Positions 9,378 to 14,044 of a DNA stretch of 14,044 bases are shown piece by piece. The position numbers and the translations under genes were made by a program. Origin of the DNA: Terana coerulea (Eukaryota > Basidiomycota > Agaricomycetes > Polyporales > Phanerochaetaceae); the NCBI GenBank assembly GCA_024811115.1, contig JAKOGH010000343.1, positions 1 through 14,044 of the forward strand, given 5' to 3'. The notes under the pieces were generated by a model. That model did not search any database and was not told the DNA's origin. It saw only the letters and a program-made list of their open reading frames with translations. The stretch's first letter is position 1, and every line of letters begins with the position of its first letter.

Positions 9378-9716
9378 CTCGAATGGCGGCGGACCGAGAG
9401 GTGGACGACGACGTCGGGTCGCGCGACTGGGAGCAGGACAGCGGAGGCGCAGTTGCCGGTGGGCCGAGGCGCGCGACGGGCATCAGACTCGCACGCCACA
9501 AAGTTACCCTAACCCCACGCTAGCCTGCCGTGCGCTTTTTCGTCGGCCGCGCCTGTTCCGGACGCCGCGCCTGTTGGTCTTTTCCCGAATCCCGACCTGT
9601 GCAGGGACCCGAATCTGTGCGAACCAGAGTGTGCCTTTGCGTTGACAGAGAGAATATTTGCATCGTGTGACTTCGTAGGTCGTGCACGCGTTCGTCGCTG
9701 ACACGCACTGCCAGGC
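9378..9716. promoter_or_regulatory. Divergent (bidirectional) promoter of hydrolase and CLP1
   Basis: The two start codons point away from each other with 339 bp between them, so both promoters must share this space. It contains an exact 11-bp direct repeat, CCGCGCCTGTT, at 9547-9557 and 9565-9575 (18-bp period). Just after it are related CCCGA-N-CTGTGC-like words between 9583 and 9621. These are candidate factor-binding sites; no specific factor can be named. There is no clear TATA box on either side. Confidence 0.6.
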
Positions 9717-11676
9717 ATGTCGACGTCGGAGCCCCTGGCGACGACCCGGGAGTGGGTGATCAACCCAGAGAATGAGTACAGGTTCGAGCTGGACGCAGGG
9801 ACTTCTTTGCGATCAAGGTCTGTTTTCATCTGTTTTGGAGTCATCACTGAGTCTCATAGTGCTTGGCAGCTGGTTCACGGCCAAGCGGAGATCTTCGGCG
9901 CTGAGCTTGTGGAAGGCAAAACGTACCTGTTTTACGAGGAGTGCAAAGCCGCAGTGTATACATGGCAGGGATGTACAATACAGATATGTCCTCCAAACTT
10001 TCTTCATCCCACCAGGCTGAACGGTCTGTGTCTCCACGTTACAGGTCAGCCCTCCACAGAGTACATATCAGAAGAAACGCCCATGGCGGCCTACGCAAAC
10101 CTGCATCTTGCGTTCGAAGCGATGCGTGTGCGTGCGTTGTACCATGCGAAGGGAGAGGATGCTTCCAATGCTACACCTCCACATGAGCCCAGCACAGAAA
10201 ACACCGAAGCCCCACGGGTTCTCCTCCTAGGTCCGGAAAACTCTGGAAAGACCACCATCTCGAAGATGCTAGTCAACTACGCTATCAGAGCTGGCCAGGA
10301 TTGGTGTCCGATGCTGATCAATGTTGACCCTGGCGAAGTATATGTGCAACCCATTAACTCTGCGTCTCAAAGTCTAATGCTCTGCCTTCAGGGAGGATGT
10401 ATGCTACCAGGCACAATCTCGGCAGCGTCAATAACCACACCCCTGCAAACATCGACACCGTCGCATACACTTGGCTCAGCAGCCACGTCTGCGCCTACGC
10501 ATATGTCATCGAATGCGCTGCTGCCTCTTGCGTATTGGTATGGGCACGCAGAGACCAAACGAAATCCTCTGCTTCTCGACCGGCTCATACGCAATCTGGG
10601 CGAGAACGTATGGGATAGAATTAACGATGACATTCAAGGTATGCTTTGTTGCGACAGGGTGCATGCGATTTGTGTACTCATTTTCGTCATTTTCGTCATT
10701 AGCTCGAGCATCAGGAGTTATAGTAGACACTCCGTCGTCTTTCGCCGCAAATAGTGCGGGCGGGCAAGACCACCACAGACAATCGCTTATCAAGGCTTGT
10801 GTCGACGCCTTCCGAAGTACGCGCCCATGACCACTTACTACCGGACCCATGCTAACGAAACCATCAGTAAACGTCATCCTCGTGGTTGGGCACGAGAAGT
10901 TGAACGTCGAGATGCTTCGCACGTATGGTAACAGAGTCACAGTTGTCAAGATCCCAAAATCCGGCGGTGTATGCATCTACCCCATTCCATCTATTATCGT
11001 CATCCGCTTATGTTTGCACCAGGTCGTCGAGCTGGACGTTCTGTATCGCTCTCGCGTGCGCAAATATCAAATGCACGCATACTTTTACGGCGAGCGCTTG
11101 AGCCCACCCGCGGGCATGCCTTCGCTGCAATCCGCGTCTGCAGCGAGCATGTACCTCATTGGCGGCGAACAGCCGACCGACTTCACGCTCGCGCCATCGA
11201 GCTCGGTCGTCAACTTCGGGGACATGGCGATCTGGCGTATCGGCGAAGGTAGGTCTTACGTCCATGCAAAGAGAAGCCCAAGGTTCGAAGCTGACGTGCT
11301 TGCGTTGCGGCAGAAACGATGGCCCCGTCCTCGGCGCTGCCCATCGGTGCGACGCGCGTGGTATCCGAGATGCAGCCCCTGCACGTCGATCCCGCGGTAT
11401 CTGTCGCCGGTCTGTACAATGGTGTGCTCGCGCTGCTGTCCCCGTCCAACCCGGACGAGTCGGAGCGGTACGACGAGGAGATCCTGGACCTGCACGTCAT
11501 TGGCTTCGTCGTGATGTGCGTTCCCAGATGTTTTCGCCATTGTGTTTACATGCTCAACTCACATGTACAGTACTGCTGTGGACACCCCCAACAAGAGGAT
11601 GACGGTGCTGGCGCCGAGTCCGGGACCTCTCGCTGGACGGACCGCAATAGTTGGATCTCTTGAGTGGCAGGAATGA
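9717..11676 (+). CDS. CLP1: CLP1, mRNA cleavage/polyadenylation factor subunit with P-loop
   Basis: Clp1 is a nuclear subunit of the pre-mRNA 3'-end cleavage factor (CF IA in yeast, CF IIm in animals), where it contacts Pcf11; animal Clp1 also phosphorylates RNA 5' ends. Exons are 9717-9817, 9870-9987, 10045-10337, 10392-10638, 10703-10816, 10868-10968, 11023-11248, 11314-11515 and 11571-11676. The N-terminal domain carries YRFELD and ECKAAVYTWQGC. The Walker A loop GPENSGKTT is at about residues 136-144, so ATP binding is expected. Then come INVDPGEGGCMLPGT, the basidiomycete-like NALLPLAYWYGH segment, a VILVVGHEKLNVEM segment and a C-terminal domain ending SLEWQE. About 502 residues, longer than yeast (445). 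The exon sum is 1508 nt, one base short: exon 1 reads TTGCGATCAAG where the family residues Leu-Ala-Ile-Lys need one more base near 9809. Either this is a sequence error or real lesion, or a 48-nt intron (9822-9869) with a weak donor is used. Confidence 0.9.
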
Positions 11677-11713
11677 TCTCGTGAAGTTTTGCCTGCACCT
11701 ATTCTTTAGCCTT

Positions 11714-11723
11714 AATAAATAAA
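11714..11723 (+). terminator. Poly(A) signal of CLP1
   Basis: Two overlapping AATAAA hexamers form AATAAATAAA starting 38 nt after the CLP1 stop codon. Position and sequence fit a canonical cleavage/polyadenylation signal; most other genes in the window lack such a clear one. Confidence 0.65.
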
Positions 11724-12116
11724 CACTTGGGTACTATTCTCTCACCGTCAATTGAGTCCATTGACCTTGCGATTTTCCGAGCACTGCCACTATGGCACCG
11801 AGTGATTGACTCCTTTCCCGCAGCTTTCGCCCCCACAATGAGGCGCTCAAGCCACGTGCTGCGGCATTGCGAGGAGATCAGTCCTCCGAGCAGTCTTCAT
11901 CCGTCTTCATTCGGTCCACGACCATCAACCTTACCCTCCGGCTTTGTACTGTACTTTACCACTTTACCACCTCATTGACGATCCAAACCGGGGAGCCCGT
12001 CGTGAAGAGGTTGCCTCAGCAGTTTGACACTCGCGAGGACGTAATCAGGCGCGCCTCAGGCTCATTTCGCATCGGGACTTCACTCAGTCACCCAGCTTGC
12101 GTACCACCCACCACCA
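11724..12116 (+). promoter_or_regulatory. Promoter/leader region of the PNS1-like gene with a uORF and E-box
   Basis: This 393-bp gap separates CLP1 from the next gene. It contains a palindromic CACGTG E-box at 11853-11858 and GTCAAT...ATTGAC arms near 11748-11766. An ATG at 11837 opens a short frame of about 47 codons that ends before the PNS1 start. If transcription begins upstream of it, it would be an upstream ORF able to lower translation of the main frame. The transcription start is unknown, so this is only a candidate. Confidence 0.4.
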
Positions 12117-14044
12117 ATGGCTGCCTCCTTCGCGGCCTACGCATCTCAATTTCTGAACAGGCAGCAGAATGAGTCTTCCAGTCTGTCTTCATCCCAGCCA
12201 CTATTCTTCTCTTTCACCTCTGACGGCGGGTCTCGTGCGGGAAACCCTCATGATGCCGACCTCGACGACCTAGATGACCCACATCTCCGTGCCAGCGAGC
12301 AGAACACGAGCCGATACACCATTCGCGACGCCTACATCCCGGAGGGAAGAAGATGGCGACGATGACCCGTATCTTCGCCTAGACGAGGAGGAGGCAGGGA
12401 CTTCGCGTCAACCACAGTATACGCAACGCTTGCTGGACGTATCCGAACCTGGAGGAAGCAAGGGCTGGTTGGCGCATGCCTCACCATTGCGCTCTCCCTC
12501 TCCGCCGTCTTCCCTATCCTCGGTCGACTCACATGCGCCGCTGCCGCGCATACTGAGCCCGCCGTTATCTCCACCACCGCCCCAACCGCGTTTTCAGCAG
12601 CCGCCGCCACCCCCACGGGCGCAGCCTGCGCTGTCCTTGACCGAGTCTCTCTTACCAAGAGACGGCCACTCGCGCCCGGTCGATGTGTTCTCTCTTCCAG
12701 ATCCTCGCTATATTCCTAGAGGCCGTCGGAAGTACAATGACTCCATGTGGACAGCCGCTTGGTGTGCCGGCGTAGGAATATCCTACTTCTGCTCCCTGCT
12801 GATTCTATTCCTGACCCATAACCCATCCAAGGGAGAGCGACACGGGGCTATCTTGCCATATACTACTCTCCTTCACACGGTGCCGCTAGTCACTATTCTG
12901 ACAGTGCTCAGCGCAGTCGTCTCATACGCGCACATATTCCTACTTCGAATATTTGTCAAACCTATCATAGTCGCGACGTCTGTCTTCATCCCAGCAACCT
13001 TGTTTATATCAGCTGTATGGGCCTTCGTAGGGAGCTTTATGTGGGACGGTGACCAGGAGCCAACATGGGGTGAAACTGTCGGGTGAGTCCCACATAAATC
13101 ACGCCTGTGCACTCGTATTGATACTTTTCAGTCTCCGTCTCTTTGCTGTCATACCTCTAGCACTCTCGGTACTCACCGGTCGCCGACTTCTGAACCTACC
13201 TCGCGAGATCCACACCGCTTCGTCCCTCCTGACGCTTACCATCCGCATCCTCATGGCCAACCCGTTCCTACTTGCTTTGTCACCGGCCATTCTACTTGCA
13301 TTTCTGCTTGCATCCCTGCCGTTTGCGACGCTCGCGTTCAGGCTGCTGCTCGGCTACGCGCGCCGATTTGCAAGTGCCACCGGCTTTCAGTGGGTGGTTC
13401 GGGGCTGGGCCAATTGGGCGATTGTCGGGACAGTGGGCGTGTGGCTTTGGACGTGGGGTGTCGCCCGCGGGCTTCTGAGAGTGGCGAGCGCAGGTGTCAT
13501 CGGGGCATGGTACTTCTCAGAGTAAGCACCTCCGCCATGTTCCGAACTTGAACACGCGCTAACACGTATCGCAGTCCAACTATGCCACCGCCTCCACCAA
13601 CTTCCCCACCCACACCATCCATGCCGCCCTGTTCCGCGCGACCCAACCGTCGCTGGGCTCCATCGTTCTGTCGGCGCTCATTCTCGCCGCTGTCCGCTTC
13701 CTTGGGCTGGTCTGCCTCGGTCTGCGCACGCTGCCGCTGTACCTGCCCCCGTACATGCGCTTCGCCTCGATCGGCGCGGGATGGCTGTCGGCTACCTGGA
13801 TAATGCAACCAGCACGCTTAGCACGTATGCGCTAGTGTACGTGGGGCTGACGGGAGACCCGTTTTTCCCCAGCGCGCGGCGCTCCAAGGCTCTAACCGGC
13901 AGCGTGGAGAGCTCGTCGTTGGCGCGGTATAGGCAGAAGTTCAAGACGGAGCGTGAGTGATGCCGTCTTGTGTGCGTATGCCTAAGTCTGATTTTCATTG
14001 CAGCCCCGTTGACGATGCTGACCGTCGCACCGCTCACTCTGACC
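12117..14044 (+). CDS. PNS1: PNS1/choline-transporter-like multi-pass membrane protein, 3' end cut by window
   Basis: Member of the CTL/PNS1 family of integral membrane proteins of fungal plasma membranes; the choline-transport role is known for animal CTLs and unproven for fungi. The ATG at 12117 follows ACCACCA, a good context, and starts the protein-like MAASFAAYASQF. Exons are 12117-13082, 13132-13521, 13575-13952 and 14004 onward. A 200-residue acidic then Ser/Pro-rich cytosolic N-terminus is followed by at least seven hydrophobic segments (from MWTAAWCAGVGISYF near 12745). The CTL core has the RATQPSLGSIV segment near 13635 and VYVGLTGDPFFPSARR near 13835, and the last visible piece is MLTVAPLTLT. 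The frame is broken at three places: between about 12290 and 12350 (one extra or two missing bases), at the CCCC run 13604-13607 (one base short), and at the GGG run 13778-13780 (one base short). Both sides of each break look conserved, so either consensus errors or a decaying gene. Confidence 0.82.

Noticed and set aside
10670..10702. Short tandem repeat (TTTTCGTCA twice) in CLP1 intron 4
   Set aside because: Only two copies, likely a simple pyrimidine-rich acceptor region.

Overview
The window looks like nuclear DNA of a filamentous basidiomycete (Agaricomycete-like). The genes are split by many 48-70 nt introns with GT..AG (twice GC..AG) ends and CTNA(C/T)-type branch sites. Coding exons are GC-rich, intergenic gaps are short, and the predicted proteins match families as they appear in mushrooms and polypores. 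I see no bacterial operons, CRISPR array, tRNA or rRNA.

Layout. Bases 1-522 have no assignable content. About 523-2280 is a decayed Ty1/copia retrotransposon pol (reverse transcriptase and RNase H remnants), followed by its 3' LTR from 2329. After a featureless stretch come five protein genes. (1) A fold-type-I PLP aminotransferase of the ARO8/aromatic aminotransferase type, plus strand, 3265-5224; its first intron carries a 280-bp non-autonomous DNA transposon. (2) S-adenosylmethionine synthetase, plus, 6000-7399. (3) An alpha/beta hydrolase, minus, 8012-9377. (4) CLP1, the mRNA 3'-end processing factor with a P-loop, plus, 9717-11676, divergent from the hydrolase across 339 bp. (5) A PNS1/CTL-type (choline-transporter-like) multi-pass membrane protein, plus, from 12117 and cut by the window end.

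How they work together. The neighbours are mostly housekeeping genes with separate functions: amino-acid transamination, methyl-donor synthesis, a hydrolase of unknown substrate, pre-mRNA cleavage/polyadenylation and a membrane transporter. I see no evidence of a biosynthetic cluster or a defence island. The only shared control suggested by layout is the hydrolase/CLP1 divergent promoter.

The most interesting signals are structural. One is the intronic CACTG-ended inverted-repeat element with a TCG duplication, whose removal leaves a normal-size intron. The other is a series of single-base frame breaks in three conserved genes, several at G or C runs, which may be consensus errors or real lesions. 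Two GC-AG introns and several stop-free introns of length 3n would mislead automatic gene calling. I did not find a convincing new biological system. All alignments and splice calls here were made by hand.
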